From contig OX235273.1 of NCBI GenBank assembly GCA_944472155.2, positions 7,661,204 to 7,725,203 of the forward strand: a stretch of 64,000 bases of DNA. The letters run 5' to 3'. This DNA comes from Trichobilharzia szidati (Eukaryota > Platyhelminthes > Trematoda > Strigeidida > Schistosomatidae). The translations under genes and the position numbers were made by a program. The notes below the pieces were generated by a model. That model was not told the DNA's origin. It saw only the letters and a list, made by a program, of their open reading frames with translations, and did not search any database. How positions within the stretch are numbered: the stretch's first letter is position 1; each line of letters begins with the position of its first letter. Below, one piece after another: positions 32,630-42,800 of this stretch.

Positions 32630-33415
32630 GTAAAACATGCGCAGGATAATAACAACACCAACAATAAGGAATATAAATCATCAGTAGTATTTCTATACAA
32701 AGAAGGAACCTCGGAGACTTTTCGCCCGAGTATTCTTAACAATGATGGCAGCAATAAAAGTGGCTGGCATTCAAACCATCTACAAACTAACTCATTTAGA
32801 AACAAGCTTTGTCGGTTAAAGGATCCTGCCAGTGGAGCCTTTAAAACAAAACAATTTCGTTTATCTGATACCCTGCTTGAGTGATTGTCAGGTGAAATAC
32901 ATAGGTCAAACTAGTAGAACAGGGGCAGTCAGACCAGCCGAACATAAAAACCTAGCAGCAAAATCTAGATTGGGTGACCCGAATAAGATAAGAAATGTAG
33001 AGAATAGTTCAGACTTAGATAGCACTACATGCAATTACACACAACCATATAATACGATGGGATGGAATAAGATGACAGTTTTAAAAACTAATATAACAAC
33101 AGGATGGAGGGAGAGATTGATAACAGAAGCTTTGTCTATCGAATCAACTGCAAATACGTGCAATAGGAATGATTCAACACCTGTCCACCAAGATATCTGG
33201 AAAATTCTACTACCCCTAAGACGACAAATAGGAGAGAAAAAAGAGAACTATAAAACTCAAGTGTCAAAGTTGTGTGATCACAATTGATATGATCATGAAC
33301 AATAAATAAATTGTGTTCGAAACTTTGTCACCCAGTAAATAATACTGTTTCACTGACTGTATGATACATCTAATAAACAAGCTAATATGGAATTACTTAC
33401 TACCACAGCAGTGCC
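32630..33415 (+). mobile_element. PLE (family A), C-terminal part and 3' UTR
   Basis: 32630-32820 encodes VKHAQDNNNTNNKE, SGWHSN and FRNKLCRLKDPASG. The next frame holds the GIY-YIG domain (separate entry). 3' UTR 33288-33415 with CAGTAAATAATACTG. Homologous copies at 1.0, 54.6 and 62.7 kb. Confidence 0.8.
32832..33287 (+). pseudogene. PLE GIY-YIG endonuclease domain (151 codons)
   Basis: VYLIPCLSDCQVKYIGQTSR is the start of a GIY-YIG nuclease fold. AEHKN follows and then, after a gap, GWRERLITEALSIES with the usual conserved Glu. In PLEs this domain follows the RT and nicks the target. The Met start is internal and upstream coding is frameshifted. Not a homing endonuclease: the C-terminal context and 3' UTR are PLE. 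Confidence 0.75.
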
Positions 33416-33700
33416 CAAGTTTTACACATATATCAAATGTCTACGACTACTAATATTTCGTTATGTAAATGTAAAGCCCGATGAGAGTTTACCGAAAACA
33501 CGTATTCGCTTGCTTAAATCATGTTCTACAATTACAAATTAATCAATACTGTGATAGGAACTGAAAACATTTATTTCCGGATACGAATAGTAAAGTGTGT
33601 TAGTTAAGCCAGTCCACTCTTTTATAACGATTGTAATAATTTCAGGACGTCTGTATCAGCTGATGAGTACCTTTGAAATAAAATGATATTATTGCACACT
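33416..33700 (+). mobile_element. PLE terminal segment with hammerhead motif
   Basis: Directly follows the PLE-A 3' UTR. Resembles 21.47 kb and 30.8 kb (CGTATTCGCTTGCTTAAATC). Confidence 0.5.
33473..33511 (+). ncRNA. PLE-type hammerhead motif
   Basis: Stem I AAGC/GCUU; core CCGAUGA (U4 to C) at 33478-33484; GAGUUUACC as weak stem II; GAAA at 33494-33497; stem III around ACACGUAUU; C at 33507. Degenerate but in the position expected for a PLE terminal ribozyme. Confidence 0.45.
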
Positions 33701-33829
33701 ACTCAAATTTGGTTGTTCTCCTCCCGGCATGGAGATGATGTCTATGCAGCTGAATATTCACTGGTGAATTAAAATCAACCGATCTCTGTTTGTTGTCACT
33801 ATTATTATTATGGTTGCTCTATGTTCAAA

Positions 33830-33830
<1 letters not shown>

Positions 33831-33863
<33 letters not shown>
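33831..33863. repeat. (AT)n microsatellite
   Basis: About 16 TA units. Confidence 0.95.
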
Positions 33864-33866
<3 letters not shown>

Positions 33867-33954
33867 AAGATCTATACCTAGAAAGTCTTCATGGACAGGA
33901 CAGTACATGCATTTCAAGAGTTTTGTTCCAATCCAGTATAAAAAGAACTTAGTC

Positions 33955-34107
33955 TTACCTGGCGCCGGGTTCAGGGTGATCAAGAATGCTCTGACCCCGG
34001 GTGGAGGCTCACCATTGCACCTCGGTGGGTTGAAACTCGCGACGGACCCTAATCGGGTGCGCTCGGGGGTATAGTTTTTGTCAGTGGGGAGGCCTCACGG
34101 TCCTCCC
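33955..34107 (+). ncRNA. U1 snRNA-derived sequence, missing about four 5' nucleotides
   Basis: Starts UUACCUGG, the part of U1 that pairs with 5' splice sites. The GAUCAAGAAUG loop corresponds to stem-loop I (U1-70K site). CUCACC/AUUGCACCUC/GGUGGG is stem-loop II (U1A/SNF loop AUUGCAC intact). ACCC UAAUC GGGU is stem-loop III. AGUUUUUGU is the Sm site. GGGAGGCC UCAC GGUCCUCCC is stem-loop IV. About 153 nt against roughly 160-165 in animals. Preserved structure but embedded in a retroposon, so probably a pseudogene or SINE head. Confidence 0.82.
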
Positions 34108-34324
34108 TTTAAATCTTTATGCGTTGGTGGCACAGTGGTTAGGACTCTCGCCGACCATGCACATGGTCCGGGGTTCGATCCCCTGCCGACGCACACCCGA
34201 TATCTATGGTCGGCCTGTAAAATTTGGGTTACCGATATCCATGCTGAAAATTCCACACTTGTACTGAAAATACAGTGTGGCATCAAGCTGTAATCAAAAA
34301 TAAATAAAATAAAAAAAATAAAAA
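33955..34324 (+). mobile_element. U1 snRNA / tRNA-like chimeric retroposon
   Basis: Order: U1-like sequence (33955-34107), a 13-bp AT linker, tRNA-like unit resembling SINE-C heads (34121-34195; GGCACAGTGGTTAGGAC, GGGGTTCGATCCCC; acceptor-like TGCGTTGG/CCGACGCA), a LINE-like 3' segment with TGTGGCATCAAGCTGTAATC, and an A-rich tail. It interrupts the PLE frame exactly and TAGTC occurs at both ends (33950-33954, 34325-34329). Short duplication, but the PLE frame continuity fixes the borders. Confidence 0.8.
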
Positions 34325-34986
34325 TAGTCAGAACACTGTTCAATAGAGCACGAAAAATTTGTTCTGACAGTACTGTTGAGTATGAAATAAAATCCCTGAA
34401 GGATATCTTATCTAAGAATGGATATCCTGAGAAGTTCATTAATAAATACTCTAAAGAAAACACCCGCTGCAAAACAATCCAAACAGTTCCGAAGAAACCT
34501 GTCTACATCAACTTGCCGTTCAAAGGAGATGATGTACAGGAAGTAGTCAAACGAAGACTCGACAAAGCCATCAAGAGAACTTATTATGCTGCAAAACTTG
34601 TTTTCTTTAACACCACTAAACGAGTGCTTCAACAATCTGGGAAAGACTAGTCGCCAATCCTCGACACTTCAAACTGTGTATATCAATTTGAATGTGTTTG
34701 TGGAAGCAAATACATAGGTCGTACGGAAAGGCGATTGTCTACTCGCATGATGGAGCATTTGCCAAAATGGTTGAAAACAGCTAAGTTCAAAGTGCCAAAA
34801 TCCTCAATAACAAAACATCTTGTGGATTACGGGCATGATATCGACGCGGTCAAGTCATTCACCATTGTCAGCAGACAAAGAAACAGGAAGAAGCTTGCAA
34901 TTGCAGAGGCTTGTGCAATTCGAGTTTATAAACCAGGTCTCTGTGTACAAAAGGAGATGGTCGTGACTCTGAATCTACCATGGTAA

Positions 34987-35504
34987 TATGTTTTACTTAT
35001 AATTCTACCTCTTATTATTATTATTTTTATTATTACTATTATTATTCTCATTATTATTATTCTTGATTCATTTAAAACTATCCTTTATCAGTAGCATTAT
35101 CTTAACTCACTTCAACACTATTATTATTATTGTTATTATAACTATTACTATTGACATCCCTCTGGTTGCAATTCTTGTTAAATTCTCTAATGTCTAATTG
35201 TTTATCTAAGTGATGTAATTGAAGCGTAATGCAATTTATCTTAATTTCGATCTCTCGTACTCTCTCTCTCCCCTTATCTAATCGAACATGACCTGGAAAA
35301 ACATTCGCACCTGTCTTTCTGCATGCCTAATTCAATGTAGTTTGTTTACTTATCAGTCTTGTACCTCCCAATGTAATTTGAAAAGGGATATATATATATC
35401 CGTGTATGTAGAGTATTCAGCTGACTAGTTCTACCGAAATTTGATGAATTCATTAAATCATCCTGCTTTATTAACCTTTATTGCTTGTTTTAAATTCGAA
35501 TCGG
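34987..35504 (+). mobile_element. PLE 3' UTR
   Basis: ATT-rich sequence following the PLE stop, with a short (AT)n near 35390. The right limit is uncertain. Confidence 0.5.
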
Positions 35505-35695
35505 GAAATAAATGTTTCCAAAGTATATCAGATCGATATTTCATTCACAGTCGATCTGACTTAAAACTAACCGCCTACACAGTCCTACACACACACGGAA
35601 TTCAGATAACCGGTTTATCTAAGCAATCTACTAATTATTGATTATATTCAACCATAATTTCTCACTGCCATCTCATAAGAATTAGTACGAATAAT
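35505..35695. repeat. Dispersed repeat D
   Basis: Second copy of the repeat at 15300-15495. Confidence 0.6.
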
Positions 35696-35794
35696 CAGAA
35701 GACCGTCGTGTCAAGATGCTAAAATCACCCTGAAGGTTGGCTTAAGACTTCGACCACCGAAAATCTCCATCATTATATTGTATCTTATTGTATT

Positions 35795-35930
35795 AGAGAA
35801 TGAAGCAGTACTGGAAAGTTGTTTCATCCTAGTTTGGGACTCTTCAGCACAGTACAAACCCACCACCGCGGTTCGAACCGAGGACCTTTCGGTTGCAAGG
35901 TAAGCTCGTATACCATCCAACCCCTTACTT
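35795..35930 (-). mobile_element. HH-SINE fragment (hammerhead plus head)
   Basis: tRNA-like head GGTTCGAACCGCGG region at 35865-35930 and the hammerhead at 35808-35855. The tail is truncated. Confidence 0.7.
35808..35855 (-). ncRNA. Hammerhead candidate with intact core, weak stem III
   Basis: GUACUG/CAGUAC stem I with two extra bases before the core CUGAAGA. Stem II GUCCC AAACU AGGAU, then GAAA. Stem III ACAACUUU pairs poorly. Confidence 0.5.
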
Positions 35931-36199
35931 GCAGAGATCGATGATTCCTCCCTATGTATGTGTGCGCACACAGACATTCAAACTGGTAAATATAGTGAGA
36001 TGTGACATCATTATCGCATGTTCTAAGGGCTTAGAATTGTATATTGGCTTCATATTCTCAATTGTTATGATCTTAGCTGCATAAAAAGTCTTTTCAACAG
36101 TTGTTAAGTTACCAAGCCTCTCTCATCACCCATATAGGATCGCTTGGGTCCTTCTTAATAGCGATTTGAAGAGTGGGTGTTGGTCATGTTGGTCCCAAC
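35931..36199. other. No gene seen
   Basis: Unassigned; probably PLE-related upstream sequence. Confidence 0.4.
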
Positions 36200-36480
36200 A
36201 ATCTCTATCACCAGGGCCTAGCTTTAGAGCATATTCCTAAATTGCTTCAGAAGCAAACAGAACTCCCAGAACCCATTAATGGAGACCATTAAAGGAGACC
36301 TAGCTCCCCTATAACGAAACATATTATACAGACAGGACATAAAATTTATGTTTATACGTCTTTTAAACCTATCTACAGAAAGTGTTTGGGGGAGGGTATC
36401 CTAGAGTTTGTGGAAGCCCTAGGAATTAGGAAGTTTAAACCACCTTTATGCGTTCAAAGCAACAATTCGTCATCACACTA
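36200..36480 (+). mobile_element. PLE C-terminal fragment
   Basis: Frames read TKHIIQTGHKIYVYTSFKPI and VEALGIRKFKPPLCVQ, matching the PLE C-terminus. Confidence 0.65.
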
Positions 36481-36809
36481 AATCACCTTCCTTGTTAAAC
36501 TTTGTCTTGATACCAACCAGGTTAGATGTACAAAGTTCCTTGTTTGAAAGCTGGTCCATCTGATAAGATACATATCAGTGGGAAATCCCATCCATGAATT
36601 GAATCATTTCAAATCATACTCCTTGCACAACTGATGACTTGTCCAAGTGACCAAGTGATCTGGTCGACAATACTTTCTAACTTTGAAAACAACGAATGTG
36701 GTGGGGGGGAGAAGACACACCCTACTGGCAAGTCCCACCCAAATATCGAGGACATTTCCAATAATGGAAAAACTGTTAGAATTACAATTCTTCATGGATG
36801 ATTCGACTG
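36481..36809. other. No gene seen
   Basis: Unassigned; contains a G-rich run near 36702. Confidence 0.4.
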
Positions 36810-36965
36810 AGTTTCATGTGACTTCATAGTCTGAAGGTCTTTGTTTCGATTTTTAGCTCAAAGTATGATGGTTTAGTGCTGATGAAGAGTCACAAATCAG
36901 GACGAAACAACTATTCCGTATCCCTGGATTTTCAATAGTTCTTTAACTGATGTCATTTGTTGGTT
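36810..36965 (+). mobile_element. HH-SINE fragment
   Basis: Decayed head, hammerhead GUGCUGAUGAAGAGUCAC..GGACGAAAC, and tail TTTAACTGATGTCA. Core C3 is A. Confidence 0.6.
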
Positions 36966-36984
36966 TAATTTTGGAATCTGAAGC

Positions 36985-37220
36985 TTTAGATGTTCCCAGT
37001 GGAACATCAGTGGGCTTCAAGCTAGAGGCTTGGAGTTTCTGTAACAGTGGTGATTATTTTTACAGGATGGGATTGCTAGTCTGCCTTATGCCCAACCTTC
37101 TCTCTTTACCAGTCTTACTACTGGCTTAACGAGGTAAAGGAGTGCGTCGGTGGCCGGGGATCGAAGCCCAGACCACCTGACTGGTCGGCGAGCTCTCAAC
37201 CGCTGTGCCACCGATGCACC
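36985..37220 (-). mobile_element. SINE-C copy
   Basis: Head at 37140-37220 on the minus strand and body toward GTTCCCAGTGGAAC at 36990. No clear target duplication. Confidence 0.7.
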
Positions 37221-37321
37221 ACATATATGTATATCCAGAAAAATGAACTGGTCATCGTCTGTTCATTCGTCAAAGATGCTATTTCAACAGAAACAGTTTG
37301 TTTTCAGTTTGATCACGGACT

Positions 37322-37613
37322 TCATAATGGTCTAGTGGATAACGCTTTGACGTTTGAAACTATGGGCACTGGGTTCTAACCTCTGTGGGAACATCATCAC
37401 TAACTGGGAAATGCAGGTACATCCAGTTAGCTGACGAGTCCCAAATAGGACGAAACGCGCATCCTGGTGGATACCACTGCTAATCACCATCCACAAATTA
37501 AATTCTAATTAAATGCCCAGACATCGTCGAGGCATCTGCACAAGAAGCCACCGACATGTCAACCTGAGACTGAACACTCCGGTCCAATCAGTCGACGGAA
37601 AATCTAAAAAATT
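37322..37613 (+). mobile_element. SM-alpha element, near full length
   Basis: tRNA-like head from GGTCTAGTGGATAACGC through a B box altered to GGTTCTAACC, a CATCATCACTAACTG linker, hammerhead, GATACCACTGC, then the family 3' part CCCAGACATCGTCGAGGCATC to GGAAAATCTAAAA. Preceded by a reverse HH-SINE tail scrap at 37299-37315. The head's B box is damaged, so transcription is doubtful. Confidence 0.85.
37423..37467 (+). ncRNA. SM-alpha hammerhead ribozyme, core intact
   Basis: Core CUGACGA (37431-37437), stem II GUCCC AAAU AGGAC, GAAA (37452-37455), stem III ACGCGCAU with one C-A mismatch, cleavage C at 37463, then CUGG. A TTAG insertion lies between CCAG and the core. TTAG can still pair with CUGG using two G-U pairs. 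Confidence 0.8.
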
Positions 37614-37614
37614 T

Positions 37615-38158
37615 TATTTTATTTTATTTTTGATTACAGCTTGATTCCACACCGTATTTTTTGGTACAGAATGGAATTTTCAGCATTTGTCACAATATTC
37701 CATCTGATTTACTTAAAATATAAATAAAATTAAAAATTAAAACAAAATGAACCAGAGGAATTTGTCCACATTTACGGTATAAAGTCAAAAATATTCGAAG
37801 TACAAAATGAGAATATTAAATATAATAATGATAATAACGGTGAGTTTGTTTCAAACGGTATTGTCGATTCAGTTTGGAAATTTTAGCATGTTATAGATTA
37901 TTGAATCTAATGTTCTGTTGATATAGTATAGTGAGGGGATATACAAAAATTGACAGTTATAATACAGCTTAAATGATGTTCACACTTATGAAAAAAAATA
38001 AACAAAACAAAAATTTGAGAGGATTATAAATATAAGAAATACAATGACAATAAAGTTTGATGCTGTAAGGGTGGAGGAAATGGTTTATTTAGTAGTGCAA
38101 AGAAGGTTAGTTAGTTAGTTCATGCCTAACACTATTTTCATCACATAAAACAATTTGT
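37615..38158 (-). mobile_element. LINE 3' ends; right-hand one interrupted by the array
   Basis: 37615-37760 is one LINE 3' end (ATTTTATTTTTGATTACAGC..GGAATTTTCAGCATTTGTCAC). 37835-38158 is a CR1 3' region (TTTGTTTCAAACGGTATTG.., CATGCCTAACACTATTTTCATC). The CR1 continues at 43076 after the array. Confidence 0.75.
38147..38158. repeat. 12-bp target-site duplication, left
   Basis: AAAACAATTTGT. The identical partner is at 43076-43087. Removing the array and one copy restores colinearity with the CR1 at 26.1 kb. Confidence 0.85.
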
Positions 38159-39719
38159 TTTACGAGTTGATCACGGACTGATATCAGCTAGAGAACCATT
38201 GAAAACCAAGGAGTACTGGACAGCTGCTGTTTCATCCTAGTTTGGGAATCATCGGCAGTACGCACCCACTGGGATTCGAACCCAGGACCTTCCGGTTACA
38301 AGGCAAGCTCGTATACCATTCAGCCACTGGGACCCGATTCAATGGCTCATGAATTCTAACTTCTACCAATTTCGTGATTTTAGCGCCACCCCAATTATTG
38401 TCGTTGGTGGAAATCCATCCACATCGTGACTTCTAACTGGACCTCACTGGTCACGACTTCTCACTAGAACTGCAGGAAGCTCCAACCTGTAGCAAGTCAC
38501 TAGCGAGCATCAGAATAATTATCTATAGTTTGGTTTGTAAGGATTAGTTATGTTTTACGAGTTGATCACGGACTGATATCAGCTAGAGAACCATTGAAAA
38601 CCAAGGAGTACTGGACAGCTGCTGTTTCATCCTAGTTTGGGAATCATCGGCAGTACGCACCCACTGGGATTCGAACCCAGGACCTTCCGGTTACAAGGCA
38701 AGCTCGTATACCATTCAGCCACTGGGACCCGATTCAATGGCTCATGAATTCTAACTTCTACCAATTCGTGATTTTAGCGCCACCCCCAATTATTGTCGTT
38801 GGTGGAAATCCATCCACTCGTGACTTCTAATTGGACCTCACTGGTCACGACTTCTCACTAGAACTGCAGGAAGCTCCAACCTGTAGCAAGTCACTAGCGA
38901 GCATCAGAATAATTATCTATAGTTTTGGTTTGTAAGGATTAGTTATGTTTTACGAGTTGATCACGGACTGATATCAGCTAGAGAACCATTGAAAACCAAG
39001 GAGTACTGGACAGCTGCTGTTTCATCCTAGTTTGGGAATCATCGGCAGTACGCACCCACTGGGATTCGAACCCAGGACCTTCCGGTTACAAGGCAAGCTC
39101 GTTATACCATTCAGCCACTGGGACCCGATTCAATGGCTCATGAATTCTAACTTCTACCAATTCGTGATTTTAGCGCCACCCCAATTATTGTCGTTGGTGG
39201 AAATCCATCCACTCGTGACTTCTAATTGGACCTCACTGGTCACGACTTCTCACTAGAACTGCAGGAAGCTCCAACCTGTAGCAAGTCACTAGCGAGCATC
39301 AGAATAATTATCTATAGTTTGGTTTGTAAGGATTAGTTATGTTTTACGAGTTGATCACGGACTGATATCAGCTAGAGAACCATTGAAAACCAAGGAGTAC
39401 TGGACAGCTGCTGTTTCATCCTAGTTTGGGAATCATCGGCAGTACGCACCCACTGGGATTCGAACCCAGGACCTTCCGGTTACAAGGCAAGCTCGTATAC
39501 CATTCAGCCACTGGGACCCGATTCAATGGCTCATGAATTCTAACTTCTACCAATTCGTGATTTTAGCGCCACCCCAATTATTGTCGTTGGTGGAAATCCA
39601 TCCACTCGTGACTTCTAACTGGACCTCACTGGTCACGACTTCTCACTAGAACTGCAGGAAGCTCCAACCTGTAGCAAGTCACTAGCGAGCATCAGAATAA
39701 TTATCTATAGTTTGGTTTG

Positions 39720-39734
39720 TAAGGATCCCAGTGG
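39720..39734. other. Inversion junction of the array
   Basis: TTTGTAAGGAT (reverse tail) is joined directly to CCCAGTGGCTG (start of the forward tRNA head). The same kind of join occurs near 20917 and, mirrored, near 31985. Confidence 0.8.
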
Positions 39735-39796
39735 CTGAATGGTATACGAGCTTGCCTTGTAACCGGAAGGTCCTGGGTTCGAATCCCAGTGGGTGC

Positions 39797-39845
39797 GTAC
39801 TGCCGATGATTCCCAAACTAGGATGAAACAGCAGCTGTCCAGTAC
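39797..39845 (+). ncRNA. Hammerhead fold of the array unit (repeated in every unit)
   Basis: Stem I GUACUG (39797-39802) pairs with CAGUAC (39840-39845). Core CCGAUGA (39803-39809), one base from CUGAUGA. Stem II UUCCCAAACUAGGAU with an unpaired U-U at its base. GAAA (39825-39828). Stem III ACAG/CAG/CUGU. Cleavage-site C at 39839. Each of the thirteen unit heads that retains this region has the same two departures from consensus. Confidence 0.7.
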
Positions 39846-42800
39846 TCCTTGGTTTTCAATGGTTCTCTAGCTGATATCAGTCCGTGATCAACTCGTAAAA
39901 CATAACTAATCCTTACAAACCAAACTATAGATAATTATTCTGATGCTCGCTAGTGACTTGCTACAGGTTGGAGCTTCCTGCAGTTCTAGTGAGAAGTCGT
40001 GACCAGTGAGGTCCAGTTAGAAGTCACGAGTGGATGGATTTCCACCAACGACAATAATTGGGGTGGCGCTAAAATCACGAATTGGTAGAAGTTAGAATTC
40101 ATGAGCCATTGAATCGGGTCCCAGTGGCTGAATGGTATACGAGCTTGCCTTGTAACCGGAAGGTCCTGGGTTCGAATCCCAGTGGGTGCGTACTGCCGAT
40201 GATTCCCAAACTAGGATGAAACAGCAGCTGTCCAGTACTCCTTGGTTTTCAATGGTTCTCTAGCTGATATCAGTCCGTGATCAACTCGTAAAACATAACT
40301 AATCCTTACAAACCAAACTATAGATAATTATTCTGATGCTCGCTAGTGACTTGCTACAGGTTGGAGCTTCCTGCAGTTCTAGTGAGAAGTCGTGACCAGT
40401 GAGGTCCAGTTAGAAGTCACGAGTGGATGGATTTCCACCAACGACAATAATTGGGGTGGCGCTAAAATCACGAATTGGTAGAAGTTAGAATTCATGAGCC
40501 ATTGAATCGGGTCCCAGTGGCTGAATGGTATACGAGCTTGCCTTGTAACCGGAAGGTCCTGGGTTCGAATCCCAGTGGGTGCGTACTGCCGATGATTCCC
40601 AAACTAGGATGAAACAGCAGCTGTCCAGTACTCCTTGGTTTTCAATGGTTCTCTAGCTGATATCAGTCCGTGATCAACTCGTAAAACATAACTAATCCTT
40701 ACAAACCAAACTATAGATAATTATTCTGATGCTCGCTAGTGACTTGCTACAGGTTGGAGCTTCCTGCAGTTCTAGTGAGAAGTCGTGACCAGTGAGGTCC
40801 AATTAGAAGTCACGAGTGGATGGATTTCCACCAACGACAATAATTGGGGTGGCGCTAAAATCACGAATTGGTAGAAGTTAGAATTCATGAGCCATTGAAT
40901 CGGGTCCCAGTGGCTGAATGGTATACGAGCTTGCCTTGTAACCGGAAGGTCCTGGGTTCGAATCCCAGTGGGTGCGTACTGCCGATGATTCCCAAACTAG
41001 GATGAAACAGCAGCTGTCCAGTACTCCTTGGTTTTCAATGGTTCTCTAGCTGATATCAGTCCGTGATCAACTCGTAAAACATAACTAATCCTTACAAACC
41101 AAACTATAGATAATTATTCTGATGCTCGCTAGTGACTTGCTACAGGTTGGAGCTTCCTGCAGTTCTAGTGAGAAGTCGTGACCAGTGAGGTCCAATTAGA
41201 AGTCACGAGTGGATGGATTTCCACCAACGACAATAATTGGGGTGGCGCTAAAATCACGAATTGGTAGAAGTTAGAATTCATGAGCCATTGAATCGGGTCC
41301 CAGTGGCTGAATGGTATACGAGCTTGCCTTGTAACCGGAAGGTCCTGGGTTCGAATCCCAGTGGGTGCGTACTGCCGATGATTCCCAAACTAGGATGAAA
41401 CAGCAGCTGTCCAGTACTCCTTGGTTTTCAATGGTTCTCTAGCTGATATCAGTCCGTGATCAACTCGTAAAACATAACTAATCCTTACAAACCAAACTAT
41501 AGATAATTATTCTGATGCTCGCTAGTGACTTGCTACAGGTTGGAGCTTCCTGCAGTTCTAGTGAGAAGTCGTGACCAGTGAGGTCCAGTTAGAAGTCACG
41601 AGTGGATGGATTTCCACCAACGACAATAATTGGGGTGGCGCTAAAATCACGAATTGGTAGAAGTTAGAATTCATGAGCCATTGAATCGGGTCCCAGTGGC
41701 TGAATGGTATACGAGCTTGCCTTGTAACCGGAAGGTCCTGGGTTCGAATCCCAGTGGGTGCGTACTGCCGATGATTCCCAAACTAGGATGAAACAGCAGC
41801 TGTCCAGTACTCCTTGGTTTTCAATGGTTCTCTAGCTGATATCAGTCCGTGATCAACTCGTAAAACATAACTAATCCTTACAAACCAAACTATAGATAAT
41901 TATTCTGATGCTCGCTAGTGACTTGCTACAGGTTGGAGCTTCCTGCAGTTCTAGTGAGAAGTCGTGACCAGTGAGGTCCAATTAGAAGTCACGAGTGGAT
42001 GGATTTCCACCAACGACAATAATTGGGGGTGGCGCTAAAATCACGAATTGGTAGAAGTTAGAATTCATGAGCCATTGAATCGGGTCCCAGTGGCTGAATG
42101 GTATACGAGCTTGCCTTGTAACCGGAAGGTCCTGGGTTCGAATCCCAGTGGGTGCGTACTGCCGATGATTCCCAAACTAGGATGAAACAGCAGCTGTCCA
42201 GTACTCCTTGGTTTTCAATGGTTCTCTAGCTGATATCAGTCCGTGATCAACTCGTAAAACATAACTAATCCTTACAAACCAAACTATAGATAATTATTCT
42301 GATGCTCGCTAGTGACTTGCTACAGGTTGGAGCTTCCTGCAGTTCTAGTGAGAAGTCGTGACCAGTGAGGTCCAGTTAGAAGTCACGAGTGGATGGATTT
42401 CCACCAACGACAATAATTGGGGTGGCGCTAAAATCACGAATTGGTAGAAGTTAGAATTCATGAGCCATTGAATCGGGTCCCAGTGGCTGAATGGTATACG
42501 AGCTTGCCTTGTAACCGGAAGGTCCTGGGTTCGAATCCCAGTGGGTGCGTACTGCCGATGATTCCCAAACTAGGATGAAACAGCAGCTGTCCAGTACTCC
42601 TTGGTTTTCAATGGTTCTCTAGCTGATATCAGTCCGTGATCAACTCGTAAAACATAACTAATCCTTACAAACCAAACTATAGATAATTATTCTGATGCTC
42701 GCTAGTGACTTGCTACAGGTTGGAGCTTCCTGCAGTTCTAGTGAGAAGTCGTGACCAGTGAGGTCCAGTTAGAAGTCACGAGTGGATGGATTTCCACCAA

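Larger units (their letters stand above)
33864..34986 (+). pseudogene. PLE ORF (RT C-terminus to GIY-YIG), split by a U1/tRNA-like insert
   Basis: Left part to 33954 encodes SWTGQYMHFKSF and VPIQYKKNLV. The right part resumes in the same frame at 34330: RTLFNRARKIC, ILSKNGYPEKFI, LPFKGDDV, CVYQFECVCGSKYIGRTERR (GIY-YIG), MMEHLPKW, HLVDYGHD, FTIVSRQRN, LAIAEACA, GLCVQKEM and LNLPW then stop. One extra in-frame TAG lies at 34648-34650. Otherwise open, so this is one of the younger PLEs here. It would have encoded the nuclease half of the PLE transposition protein. Confidence 0.85.

Noticed and set aside
32832..33287. Homing endonuclease or bacterial UvrC-like GIY-YIG gene
   Set aside because: Flanking coding segments and 3' UTR match other Penelope-like copies in the window.
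33790..34074. 94-codon protein-coding gene
   Set aside because: It starts in an (AT)n repeat, passes through PLE coding and then runs into U1-derived sequence. A chance fusion.
34121..34195. Stand-alone tRNA gene
   Set aside because: It folds partly and has both boxes, but no convincing anticodon loop, and it is part of a retroposon with an A-rich tail.
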